From: an uncultured Duncaniella sp.
GTDB lineage: Bacteria > Bacteroidota > Bacteroidia > Bacteroidales > Muribaculaceae
DNA: 64,000 nt
Assembly: GCA_910577335.1 (NCBI GenBank)
Contig: CAJTMJ010000011.1
Coordinates: 1-64,000, forward strand
Reading direction: 5' to 3'
The position numbers and the translations under genes are program-made. The notes beneath the pieces are model-generated. The model saw only the letters and a program-made list of their open reading frames with translations. It was not told the DNA's origin and ran no database searches. Position 1 is the first letter of the stretch. Every line of letters begins with the position of its first letter. Positions 8,968-17,974 of this stretch are shown piece after piece.

Positions 8968-10236
8968 TTATTTCTTCCTAACTATAGTCTGAGAACGGTC
9001 GGGACCTATTGATACAATAGTGATTGGAGTCTCAAGTTCCTTTTCAAGGAATTCGATATAGTCAGAGAATTCTTTAGGGAATTCATCTTCACTCTGCATT
9101 TTGGTCATGTCAGTTTTCCAACCCGGGAGTGTCTTATATATCGGTTCTATTGATTCATCGATAGAGAATGGGAACTGGGTAGTCTCCACACCTTTCACCT
9201 TATAAGCTACACATGCCTTTATGGTGTCGAATTCATCAAGGACATCACTCTTCATCATAATCAACTGAGTAACGCCATTGAGCATTATTGAATAACGAAG
9301 AGCCACGAGGTCAATCCATCCGCAACGGCGTTCACGACCTGTAACCGCGCCATATTCATGTCCGAGATCACGTATACGTTTTCCTGTAGCATCGAAAAGC
9401 TCTGTCGGGAACGGTCCGCTCCCCACACGTGTGCAATATGCCTTGAAGATACCGAAAACTTCCCCTATCTTATTAGGAGCCACTCCAAGGCCGGAACATG
9501 CGCCGGCGCTTATAGTGTTTGAAGAAGTCACAAAAGGATAAGAGCCGAAATCTATGTCAAGCAATGTACCCTGAGCGCCTTCACACAGCACACTCTTCCC
9601 TTCTTTGAGCATCTGATTGATGAGGAATTCAGAATCGACGATAGGAAATCCCTTAAGATACACTATCGCATCCATCCATTTCTCTTCAAGTGCTTCCAAA
9701 TCCTCGGGAGTGGCACCGAGAGCGGCCAGCTGGTCAAGATGACGCTGACGGAGGATAGAATATTTCTCTTTGAAATTATGGAAAACGTCACCGAGACGAA
9801 GACCATTACGGGAAATCTTGTCAGTATATGTAGGACCTATGCCCTTCCCTGTTGTACCGATTTTCTTGCCACCTTTAGCCTTTTCATTAGCTGCATCAAG
9901 CAAACGATGGGTAGGTGTGATAAGATGCACCTTCTTTGAAATTTTCAGGATAGAACGCAGGTCAACCCCGCTCTTTTCAAGCTCTTCAGCTTCCTGCTTG
10001 AACAATACAGGGTCAAGCACCACGCCGTTACCTATGATATTTACCTGACCATGCTGGAATATACCGGAAGGTATCGAACGCAGCACATATTTCTTACCCT
10101 CAAATTCCAATGTGTGACCGGCATTAGGTCCACCTTGGAAACGGGCTACGACATCATAGCGAGGTGTGAGCACATCCACAACCTTTCCTTTACCTTCATC
10201 GCCCCACTGGAGCCCGAGAAGAACATCAACTTTCAT
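8968..10236 (-). CDS. purA: Adenylosuccinate synthetase
   Basis: This enzyme joins IMP and aspartate using GTP, the first committed step from IMP to AMP. The P-loop GDEGKGK is at residues 12-18, and the PurA patterns (GPNAGHT, TTGKGIGP) follow. I start at the ATG ending at 10236, giving 422 aa and the canonical MKVDVLLGLQWGDEG opening. An in-frame extension to 10338 adds 34 residues with no family similarity and runs into the fur-like gene. It is the middle gene of a fur-like/purA/DUF1015 unit. Confidence 0.96.
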   Translation of the reverse strand: MKVDVLLGLQWGDEGKGKVVDVLTPRYDVVARFQGGPNAGHTLEFEGKKYVLRSIPSGIFQHGQVNIIGNGVVLDPVLFKQEAEELEKSGVDLRSILKISKKVHLITPTHRLLDAANEKAKGGKKIGTTGKGIGPTYTDKISRNGLRLGDVFHNFKEKYSILRQRHLDQLAALGATPEDLEALEEKWMDAIVYLKGFPIVDSEFLINQMLKEGKSVLCEGAQGTLLDIDFGSYPFVTSSNTISAGACSGLGVAPNKIGEVFGIFKAYCTRVGSGPFPTELFDATGKRIRDLGHEYGAVTGRERRCGWIDLVALRYSIMLNGVTQLIMMKSDVLDEFDTIKACVAYKVKGVETTQFPFSIDESIEPIYKTLPGWKTDMTKMQSEDEFPKEFSDYIEFLEKELETPITIVSIGPDRSQTIVRKK

Positions 10237-10276
10237 CTTAAAGTTACTTATATTATATAGTGTTCTGTAAATATTT

Positions 10277-10738
10277 TCATTTTTTCTGTCTGCCTCCACC
10301 CCTGCAACGGGTACAGGTGCCGGAGATATACAGATCATAGCCTGTCATTACGAACGACGAATAACGTTTATGCGCAAGCATTCGAGACAGCTCCGTATCC
10401 TTTACCTCCCTCGAACGTCCGCATCTGGAACACACGAGATTAATATGCCCTGTACGTTCATCCACACACTCGTATTCGCCGGCTCCCTGACTTACCGGAA
10501 GACGACGAACAATGCCACACGTTTCAAAAAGATCGATGGCATTGTATACTGTGGCACGGCTCACATGATAGCCCACAGACACAAGCGAATTATGAACAGC
10601 TTCAACTGAAAAATGCTTCTGAAACTCCATAACCTTACCCAATATCGCAACTCTTTCAGGGGTGCGACGCATCTGATGCTGTGCCAGATAATGGTTCAGT
10701 TTGGTTTCCGCTGCGATTCTTCGTTTCTCGTCATTCAT
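10277..10738 (-). CDS. Fur-family transcriptional regulator
   Basis: The 153-aa product has the Fur fold: an N-terminal winged helix with R-R-T-P-E-R-V-A-I-L near residues 24-33 and recognition helix S-R-A-T-V-Y-N, then a C-terminal dimerisation domain. Two CxxC pairs (CSRC and CTRC) form the structural zinc site. The regulatory site is poorly conserved (GHINLVC instead of a His-rich loop), so the sensed metal or signal is uncertain. The ATG at 10738 is chosen over a TTG at 10741. A strong promoter places the transcript start almost on this ATG. The link to purA is unusual for Fur regulators. Confidence 0.88.
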   Translation of the reverse strand: MNDEKRRIAAETKLNHYLAQHQMRRTPERVAILGKVMEFQKHFSVEAVHNSLVSVGYHVSRATVYNAIDLFETCGIVRRLPVSQGAGEYECVDERTGHINLVCSRCGRSREVKDTELSRMLAHKRYSSFVMTGYDLYISGTCTRCRGGGRQKK

Positions 10739-10745
10739 CAATTGA

Positions 10746-10777
10746 CAAAATTACTACCACTTCGCCTAAAATCCAAA
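10746..10777 (-). promoter_or_regulatory. Promoter of fur-like/purA operon
   Basis: On the minus strand TTTG (10774-10777) and TAATTTTG (10746-10753) are separated by exactly 20 nt. The expected transcript start, about 7 nt past the -7 box, falls at 10739 +/- 2, next to the ATG at 10738. The mRNA is therefore predicted to be leaderless or to start translation further in. Confidence 0.7.
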
Positions 10778-10867
10778 TTTTCCTTAAATAAAAGAATAAA
10801 CAATTGAAATATTTCAGTCAACTGCCGGAATTTAAACGTCCGTAATCACTGTAATCGCATGATAAAA

Positions 10868-12316
10868 TCACATAGATTGTTTACTTAAAGTAAACACAAA
10901 TTTAACACCTCCTGAAGGTTGGTTCACGGCATAGATACGTCCTCCATGAAGTTGGACAGCATTTCTGACTATGGCAAGTCCGAGACCTGTACCACCGATA
11001 TCCCTCGACCGCCCCTTATCAATCCTGTAAAATCGTTCGAAGATACGTTCAATATGTTCCTGAGGTATACCAACGCCATTATCTGCCACACTGAATGTAT
11101 AACTTTTATCCGAGTCGTTTTCAAGTGATATTGTCACAACCGACCCACCGCTATAGGCGATAGCATTATCAATCAAATTCCTGAAAATGGAGTCAACAAA
11201 TGCACGATTACCGTTTATGACAACATTTTCAGGCATATTCACTTTCATGGTGATACCGGCATTGAGCAATCTCTCTTTGGTTGTCTCCACTATGTCACTT
11301 ATAATTTCGCTGATTGACACCGGTTCTTTGTCTATATTCGCAGCCCCGTCATCCATCCTTGTAATGGCGGCAACATCATTCAATAGGTTCGACAACCGTT
11401 CGCAATTGGCATAACAACGTTCTATGAAATCCCAAAGCTTCTTTGGAGGCATATCCCTATGACACAATACTGTCTCAAGACATACTTTCATAGATGCCAC
11501 AGGCGTCTTAAGCTCATGATTTATATTGTTTGTGAGCTGCTTTTTGATACGAGTGCGTTCCTGTTGCTCGTGCATGGCTTTACGATGCTCCTTATCCCTT
11601 TCTATCACCGTTTGCTGCAATTTCGCATACAAGCGCACAATATGATTTGAAATGCTCCCAAGTTCATCATTTGGAAATGGTTCCACATCGTATATGCGCT
11701 CTCCCCTCTCAGCCATCCCTGCAAATGTATTAAGGCGTGTTATGGTACGCCCTATACGTCGGGTAGCATAATACCCTATGATACTGATAGCGAAAGTGAC
11801 ACATAGCATAAACCATAAAAATGAGCGGTCGGCATTAAGGATTTCCTTAAGCGAGACGGTATATGGCACAGCCGAGCGCACAATCACATCATCGCTTTTA
11901 GTTGCAGAATAAAAATATGTGTTATCCGTGCTTGTTGAATGACGCCTGATGGTACGTCCGTGACCTGACTCAATGGCACTCTTAATCTCATTTCGTGTCA
12001 AATGGTTTTCACCGGGAAGGGTGTCAAGAGTATTGTCGAATATCAGAGTACCGTCAGTATTAATAACCGACACACGTAGATCGGATAGAGGCAGTCGTTG
12101 CTTCGCGATTGTCGCTATGAAATCAATGGAATCCGAGTTCAAGGCATCAATCAGATGAGCATTGTACAATTGCAGCTGACCGTCAAGCTTCTCTATCTTA
12201 TACTGCTTCTCCCTGTAATACTGGAACGATATAAAGCACACGACTAAAAGCCACGAGACGCCAAGGAGCAAAATGAACAATCGCTGATGATAAGACAATC
12301 TAACCTTCAAAGCCAT
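10868..12316 (-). CDS. Sensor histidine kinase
   Basis: The 482-aa product has TM1 (12-31), an extracytoplasmic sensor domain (~32-164), TM2 (165-184), a HAMP-like linker, a HisKA domain with phospho-acceptor His267 in NHELKTP, and a HATPase domain with N (NLIDNA), G1 (DNGVGIP) and G2 (GGTGLGLA) boxes. It autophosphorylates and should act on the response regulator just upstream, whose 3' end overlaps it by 17 bp. The signal is unknown. The pair follows a GH106-like gene on the same strand, so it might monitor a glycan or the envelope (inference). Confidence 0.93.
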   Translation of the reverse strand: MALKVRLSYHQRLFILLLGVSWLLVVCFISFQYYREKQYKIEKLDGQLQLYNAHLIDALNSDSIDFIATIAKQRLPLSDLRVSVINTDGTLIFDNTLDTLPGENHLTRNEIKSAIESGHGRTIRRHSTSTDNTYFYSATKSDDVIVRSAVPYTVSLKEILNADRSFLWFMLCVTFAISIIGYYATRRIGRTITRLNTFAGMAERGERIYDVEPFPNDELGSISNHIVRLYAKLQQTVIERDKEHRKAMHEQQERTRIKKQLTNNINHELKTPVASMKVCLETVLCHRDMPPKKLWDFIERCYANCERLSNLLNDVAAITRMDDGAANIDKEPVSISEIISDIVETTKERLLNAGITMKVNMPENVVINGNRAFVDSIFRNLIDNAIAYSGGSVVTISLENDSDKSYTFSVADNGVGIPQEHIERIFERFYRIDKGRSRDIGGTGLGLAIVRNAVQLHGGRIYAVNQPSGGVKFVFTLSKQSM

Positions 12317-12992
12317 ACCCGTATCCTGATCTTGTTACAATATTCTTTCCATATTCGCCGATCTTTGACCGCAGCCTTGTGATATTCACATCAACTACAC
12401 GCTCAAGGACAACGATTTCTTCGGGCCAGACTTTTTTTATAATACTTTCCCGTGAAAATATCCGACCCGGATTTGAAAGAAATAAATATAGGATTTCAAA
12501 TTCTTTTCTCGGCAGCTTTACAATCTTCCCATCCACTTCGCATTGCTTTAATTCCGGATTAACCGATAAGCCTCCGTAAGATATGATACCGTTATCCGGC
12601 ACCAAAGGCTGTTTGCCATAATCCACCCTACGCAACACGGTTTTTACACGGGCAAGCACATTACGGATAGAATATGGCTTAACTATGTAATCGTCGGCTC
12701 CGATATCAAGCCCTTTGATCATATCATCCTCATCATCCTTTGCCGTACAAAATATGATTGGAATCTTTGAAAGTTCAGGACTCTTTTTAAGAATTCTTGC
12801 CATGCTGAACCCACTGATATCACCCATCATCACGTCAAGGAGAATTAATGAGTATTCTGAAAGATTCAAGCCTAAAGCCTCCTCGGCGCTATTAGCCACA
12901 TCAACCTCGTACCCCTCAAGTTCAAGGTTGAATTTCAAAGCCTCGCACAAGGTTGGTTCATCGTCCACAACAAGTATCTTAATCTGTTCCAT
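12300..12992 (-). CDS. OmpR-family response regulator
   Basis: The 230-aa product has a receiver domain with acidic residues DDE near 10-12, phospho-acceptor Asp53 in LLDVMM and Lys near 103 in DDYIVKPY, followed by a winged-helix DNA-binding domain (about 130-230). The ATG at 12992 is preferred to a TTG at 13001. It overlaps the histidine kinase gene and starts 11 bp after the glycosidase stop, so translation is likely coupled. Confidence 0.94.
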   Translation of the reverse strand: MEQIKILVVDDEPTLCEALKFNLELEGYEVDVANSAEEALGLNLSEYSLILLDVMMGDISGFSMARILKKSPELSKIPIIFCTAKDDEDDMIKGLDIGADDYIVKPYSIRNVLARVKTVLRRVDYGKQPLVPDNGIISYGGLSVNPELKQCEVDGKIVKLPRKEFEILYLFLSNPGRIFSRESIIKKVWPEEIVVLERVVDVNITRLRSKIGEYGKNIVTRSGYGYGFEG

Positions 12993-13003
12993 TTTATACA
13001 AAC

Positions 13004-16000
13004 TTATCGCACAACAATCTCCACTCCCCCGGTTATTCCTGCCGGCAATAATTCATCATCCGGTTTCACTATGGGAGTAGTGGCATAAGTGACTCGTTCA
13101 TCTTCCGGCAATTTCATATCTCCGATCATCCTATTGGTCAACTGATTCGCCACTTCTATATTTATAATGTTATTTCCGGTGTCATGGTTCAGATATTCAG
13201 TTACATCCACTTCCCATGGCGAACACCATAAGTATCCCGCATCATGTCCGTTAACATATACCTTTGACACAGATTCAAGCCCACGTATGCGCACATAGAA
13301 ACGCTTGGACTTATCTGTCACAGAAGGTGTAGCAAAACTGCCATTGTAAATAGCTCTACCCGAATGATATTTTATATCCTCGTCACTTTGCTCAGTCCAC
13401 GATTTCAAATCATTCATTTTTACCGTTTTTCTGCCGGAAGGGAGCATGAAGTCAACAGACCAACTATCAGAGATAGGTATTACCAATTCTTTCTCACCCG
13501 TAGTCCTTGATATTAATGGCTCCGGAGACGAGCCATGTCTAAGGACCACAAATCCTGACTCAAACGGCTTCAACGAAATATCAAATGACACATCTTCATC
13601 CTCTCCGCCATTACTTTTAATCGAATACCTCATTCCGTTGTCAGGATTCCAAAACTCAGGCTTCCTACCTTTAGAATCCCTGAATGAGACACATCGCGAC
13701 CAAATGCTGTCGCTATGATTTGCCAAGAAATAGATATCATTATCTGAAATCCTGCAATGCGCAAACAAGACTCTATTGTCAGGACGATTGCCGCTTTGTA
13801 TAGTGACATCGGGCTCAAGAGTTATGTCCGACAGGTACTTTGAAAGCCCATAACTGCCATATTTCCTCGCATCATATACCTTAATTCCGGCTTCAATCAG
13901 TTCTTTAATTCTACATTTGGCATCAGGAGTCAGAATGGCATCTTTTTCTATCACTAAAACATTATATGTCATTCCCGATGGAGCGCACAATTTTCCGTCT
14001 GCGACATTAAAAACATTCATCAATGCATCATCAGTGCACACATCCCAACTATACCCCTCCGGGATATCAGGAAGCCGGTAAGACAAGAGCTTTACAGGCA
14101 CATCGCTCCCGAGATATACACATAGATCTACCACAGGCAGCCCTTGGCGCATCATATAAGCACATCGCGATTGGTAATCCCAAAAGCCCTTACTCAAAGA
14201 CCACATTGTGTTATTGCGGTTCAAACAATATTCCCTTCCGTTGGCAGTGTTCCCGGGATATTTGTCAGTCCATGGCTGATAAGCGCTCGCACAGACAACA
14301 AACTCATTAAGATGGTCAGAGTAAGCATAGTCAGCCAAGCTTTTTAGATAAGACAACGGCTGACTATACTTAGCATCAGTGTATGCTTCAGCTGACGCTA
14401 TTCTCTTGCCGTAGATATGAGCTGCTGATGAAGCTTCCTTCACATCGTATGATCCATGTGCATGTTTACCCCAAAATTCACCCTGAGGGCGACGTATGGT
14501 CCCTTTTATTGATATGTTATCAGTAACCATACCTTGATTATTTCCCATTGCTTGGGCGGTAAACATTACACCGTCATTCATCGCAAGCGTGTCAAGAGCT
14601 CCGAAATATCGTTCGCTGACTAATTTTGCAATCGTTTTGCGATGATCAAACAGCACTTGTTCAGATTTATCTTTTGAATCAACTATATAGCCGAACAATG
14701 CAGGGATATACGGTGTCACATCATATCCTTGTATACGTTCAAATTCATTTTCGTAACCATGAGTCCAATTCTGAGCACCCATTTCATGGCTATCCATCAC
14801 TACGCCGTAGGGTTTTAATCCGTAAATCGACAATGTATTTATGATGACTTTGGCGAAATTATTCCACTGAACAGTCGCAGCCTCTTGTGACAGTTTGTCA
14901 CATTCAAGTCCCATTTGTCCGGGGCGACCGTGTTTCACGCGTCCGCCTGTAGAAGTCTGAGCGACTCTCATTATAACCCATTTTCCTCCTTTAGGGACAT
15001 CCCATACAAGATGTCCGTCAGCCTTCATCCGAGAGGTCAAATCAACTATCTCAGATCCCTTGATTATTTCATCATTGCAATAGTTAGGAGTGATGTTCTC
15101 ACCTAAATATTCGCTGACAAACCCAGCTCTCGCCTCGTAAAAATCAGTCATGGCTTTAGATGACAGTATCGCACTTCTCAGCTCAACAGGATGATAGTTT
15201 TGCTTGTCTGCACGGTTCCAATCGTGCAGGTTCAATCTAAAATAACGCCCTGTAGCCGCAGGGAAAGATATCGTTTTTACCTTATGATGAATGTTATATA
15301 AGGGCGGGATCTCACGGACCGGTTTATAGTTTACCCCATCATCAGATACCTCCAGACTGCCAATAGGTGGAAACTCAAAGTAACCGTCCCCATAGAATTT
15401 ATCAGCAGGAGGTCCCGGGTAATTCATCGCAGCCGTGGGATGTTTTGATTTGGTGTTTTCACTGTAGATAAATGATCGTGCTGTATACGGCTTACCGAAA
15501 TCATATACCAGATTTAAAGGCTTCTCCGATATAATACGCTCTTTTACCAGCACTTTATCATCCCATTCAACATTTTCAGGAACTGGGAACGCCAAAACTT
15601 TTATATCCCAGAACTCATCATTAGACGGAGCCGGCAAAACGCCATCAAACCTACTACCCCCATCGACCATGATTTCTCTTTTGCATAGGCGTTTCATACT
15701 TAACCTTTTGGTAATCCATGGTCCACCGGCAACGAAACCGTTTGAGAGATTAATTTCAAATGAAAGCCCAAGACGTTTTGCTTCTGACGCAGAGAATATC
15801 AAGGCATTCCACCATTCCGGAGAGAAAACCGGAAATGCGCCCTTAGCATCGCCATGAACTTGATCGTAATAAACCACTCCACCTACGCCCGCTTCCTTAA
15901 ATGCTTCGAGATCGGCAGTTATACCTTCATGGGTAGTTTCTGTTTCGCCATGAAACCACCATACCTTTGTGCGTGAAGAGTCAGGTGCCGAGCTGAATTC

Positions 16001-16102
16001 CGAATATATATTATCGATATTATCGCCATGTATATCTCCTGCAAAGACATTGCAGAAGGCTATAATAAACAAGAATGATACTACTAAACGAGATTTTGTC
16101 AT
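13004..16102 (-). CDS. GH106-like glycoside hydrolase (alpha-L-rhamnosidase type)
   Basis: The 1032-aa exported protein has a signal peptide (1-21). Its N-terminal part shows the WWFHG...GITADLEAFKEAGVGGV pattern seen in family 106 rhamnosidases and relatives. A galactose-binding-like jelly-roll domain is visible near the C-terminus (KVYVNGHDAGYLW). GH106 enzymes release terminal L-rhamnose from plant pectin and other glycans; the substrate here is unproven. It sits between holA (19 bp upstream) and the two-component genes, rather than beside SusC/D genes, which is unusual for such enzymes. Confidence 0.8.
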   Translation of the reverse strand: MTKSRLVVSFLFIIAFCNVFAGDIHGDNIDNIYSEFSSAPDSSRTKVWWFHGETETTHEGITADLEAFKEAGVGGVVYYDQVHGDAKGAFPVFSPEWWNALIFSASEAKRLGLSFEINLSNGFVAGGPWITKRLSMKRLCKREIMVDGGSRFDGVLPAPSNDEFWDIKVLAFPVPENVEWDDKVLVKERIISEKPLNLVYDFGKPYTARSFIYSENTKSKHPTAAMNYPGPPADKFYGDGYFEFPPIGSLEVSDDGVNYKPVREIPPLYNIHHKVKTISFPAATGRYFRLNLHDWNRADKQNYHPVELRSAILSSKAMTDFYEARAGFVSEYLGENITPNYCNDEIIKGSEIVDLTSRMKADGHLVWDVPKGGKWVIMRVAQTSTGGRVKHGRPGQMGLECDKLSQEAATVQWNNFAKVIINTLSIYGLKPYGVVMDSHEMGAQNWTHGYENEFERIQGYDVTPYIPALFGYIVDSKDKSEQVLFDHRKTIAKLVSERYFGALDTLAMNDGVMFTAQAMGNNQGMVTDNISIKGTIRRPQGEFWGKHAHGSYDVKEASSAAHIYGKRIASAEAYTDAKYSQPLSYLKSLADYAYSDHLNEFVVCASAYQPWTDKYPGNTANGREYCLNRNNTMWSLSKGFWDYQSRCAYMMRQGLPVVDLCVYLGSDVPVKLLSYRLPDIPEGYSWDVCTDDALMNVFNVADGKLCAPSGMTYNVLVIEKDAILTPDAKCRIKELIEAGIKVYDARKYGSYGLSKYLSDITLEPDVTIQSGNRPDNRVLFAHCRISDNDIYFLANHSDSIWSRCVSFRDSKGRKPEFWNPDNGMRYSIKSNGGEDEDVSFDISLKPFESGFVVLRHGSSPEPLISRTTGEKELVIPISDSWSVDFMLPSGRKTVKMNDLKSWTEQSDEDIKYHSGRAIYNGSFATPSVTDKSKRFYVRIRGLESVSKVYVNGHDAGYLWCSPWEVDVTEYLNHDTGNNIINIEVANQLTNRMIGDMKLPEDERVTYATTPIVKPDDELLPAGITGGVEIVVR

Positions 16103-16121
16103 AAGGCGTGCCTGTAAACGG

Positions 16122-17159
16122 TTACGAAATAATACCTCTTGCTGTCAGAATATGGAAAATTAAATCTTTCAATAGCGAATATTCATTTTGGCGAGATCCC
16201 AAACCTTTACTTTTGACATCAAATTCCCGAATAGCGGTAATAATCTCAATGGTCTGTCTTACATTATAATTCCTACTCGCTGTCTCGTAAACCTTAAGCG
16301 CCCATGGCGATTTAAACCCCAAGGCATCCATATATCCCGATGGCGATTTGTCTTTGGTGTAATGATAAATCAGTAAATTTGAGAACTGGTTAAACAGAGA
16401 CGAAACAGTCATGACTGTTGGATTATTTTTCGGATTGTTCCTAAAATATTCCACTATGGCAAATGTTTTAGCTGCATTTCGTATATTTATGGCATCAATT
16501 AGTTCATAATTATTATAATCTTTTGAAATACCAATGTTCCGCTCAATTGCTTCCGGTGTCACCATGGCACCGGGACCGAGTATTAAAGCAAGCTTCCCAA
16601 TCTCATTATACAACCTTGACAAATCAGTGCCAATGTAATCTCTTAGCATAGATAAAGCCTTTGGTTCTATATTTAATTGCTTCTCTTTTATCAGTTCGGA
16701 GATTGCCGGGAGGATATTTTTCTCGCTCAGTTTTTTCGATTCAAATATCACCCCGTTTTTTTTAACTGCAGCTAACAAATCCTTCCCCTTGGCTTGCGCA
16801 CCGCGGCAAGAGATGACAAGAATAGTGGTAGGTGTCGGATTCGAGACATAGTTATGCAGTTTATTTAGCATATCCGCTCTTATGGCTTGCGCTTCTTTAA
16901 CAATGACAACCTGATATTCCGCCATCATGGGATAACGCCGACACACATCCATAACAGTTTCCACACCTGATTCAGGGGCATAAAGTGTGTACAGGTTGAA
17001 ATCCCGCTCTTCTTCAGGAACAAGCTCTTCAAATTCCTTTACCAGTTCATCAATAAAATATCCTTCCTCACCATGAAGCAAGTAAACCGGAGCCAGTTGA
17101 CGAGCTTTAATCTGACGCCGTAATGCCGGGAATGTAAGCGAAGTAGTAGGTGTTGCCAT
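16122..17159 (-). CDS. holA: DNA polymerase III subunit delta
   Basis: The 345-aa product fits the clamp-loader delta subunit, which opens the beta clamp. It has the N-terminal P-V-Y-L-L-H-G-E-E sequence in place of a functional Walker A, I-L-V-I-S-C-R-G around residue 103, and a C-terminal collar domain ending in L-L-K-D-L-I-F-H-I-L. It is divergent from an HSDR_N-like gene, an arrangement frequent in Bacteroidetes, and a repeated element lies in the shared intergenic space. Confidence 0.92.
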   Translation of the reverse strand: MATPTTSLTFPALRRQIKARQLAPVYLLHGEEGYFIDELVKEFEELVPEEERDFNLYTLYAPESGVETVMDVCRRYPMMAEYQVVIVKEAQAIRADMLNKLHNYVSNPTPTTILVISCRGAQAKGKDLLAAVKKNGVIFESKKLSEKNILPAISELIKEKQLNIEPKALSMLRDYIGTDLSRLYNEIGKLALILGPGAMVTPEAIERNIGISKDYNNYELIDAINIRNAAKTFAIVEYFRNNPKNNPTVMTVSSLFNQFSNLLIYHYTKDKSPSGYMDALGFKSPWALKVYETASRNYNVRQTIEIITAIREFDVKSKGLGSRQNEYSLLKDLIFHILTARGIIS

Positions 17160-17180
17160 GATGGTATTAAAGATATTATT

Positions 17181-17372
17181 GAACTGATTTAAACTTTTTA
17201 TTTTTTAAGATTTGATGCTATTTTCGAGATGAATTACCAGCTCAATGAGGGAGCTTAGCGAGCTAAGTGACCGAAGAGATGCTGATAATTTAGCCGAAAA
17301 GAGCTTCAAAGATTGAAAACAAACTAAATTTCAACCTAAGTTTAACATTTAATAAAATGTTTAAATCAGTTC
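17181..17372. repeat. MITE-like repeat, copy A
   Basis: This 192-bp element begins GAACTGATTTAAAC and ends with the near-complement GTTTAAATCAGTTC, so it has ~14-bp terminal inverted repeats. The interior contains a small palindrome (AGCTTAGCGAGCTAAG). Copy B at 25616-25808 is roughly 85-90% identical by eye over the full length. It encodes nothing and has the size and ends of a miniature inverted-repeat element. No clear target-site duplication is seen. It occupies the divergent promoter region of holA and the HSDR_N-like gene. Confidence 0.75.
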
Positions 17373-17449
17373 ATATATTGTTTATGGGTGTAAATTTACA
17401 CAAACCGCCCAAATAATCAAAGAAAAAACATCAATTACACGCATTAAAT

Positions 17450-17974
17450 ATGGATGTATTTACTAATTTTGTGCTAAAATTAGATGAAATTATGAATTCA
17501 AAATCCGGCTCACCTTACCCTTTTACGCAACTGAATCTGCCCCCTGCGAATTTAAGAATGCGCCAGACAGCGAGGGGAGTTGAAATATATGACCAGCTAC
17601 GTAAAAAATGGTTACTGATTACCCCTGAAGAATGGGTACGGCAAAATTTCATATCATTCCTAATAAATCACCGAGGTTACAGTGCCGGACTGATGGCTAA
17701 TGAAATGTCAATTTCGCTTAACGGGACAACTAAACGATGCGATACCGTGATTTACAATCGTGAATTAAGCCCGTTGGCAATAGTGGAATATAAAGAGCCA
17801 AGCGTCACACTAACACAAAAAGTATTCGAACAGATAGCCCGTTACAATATAGTTCTTAAGGTAAAATATCTTATAGTCAGCAACGGTCTAAAACATTATT
17901 GCTGCGAAGTAGACATGTTAAACAATCACTATAGATTTCTTTCCGATATTCCGATGTATGAGGATATTAATTAG
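17450..17974 (+). CDS. HSDR_N-like nuclease-fold protein
   Basis: The 174-aa product matches the free-standing family related to the N-terminal nuclease domain of type I restriction R subunits. It has LTPEEWVRQNF-like and RCD...Y motifs, then I-V-E-Y-K-E-P, consistent with the D-(E/Q)-x-K core of the PD-(D/E)xK fold. Bacteroidetes commonly carry this gene beside holA, without methylase or specificity subunits, so a restriction role is doubtful. A TAATTTTG box lies inside the first codons (17464-17471), so the true start may be Met15 at 17492. It overlaps the convergent dnaA by 8 bp. Confidence 0.82.
   Translation: MDVFTNFVLKLDEIMNSKSGSPYPFTQLNLPPANLRMRQTARGVEIYDQLRKKWLLITPEEWVRQNFISFLINHRGYSAGLMANEMSISLNGTTKRCDTVIYNRELSPLAIVEYKEPSVTLTQKVFEQIARYNIVLKVKYLIVSNGLKHYCCEVDMLNNHYRFLSDIPMYEDIN

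Noticed and set aside
17450..17974. Type I restriction system
   Set aside because: Only the R-subunit N-terminal-like domain is present; no helicase, HsdM or HsdS gene is nearby.
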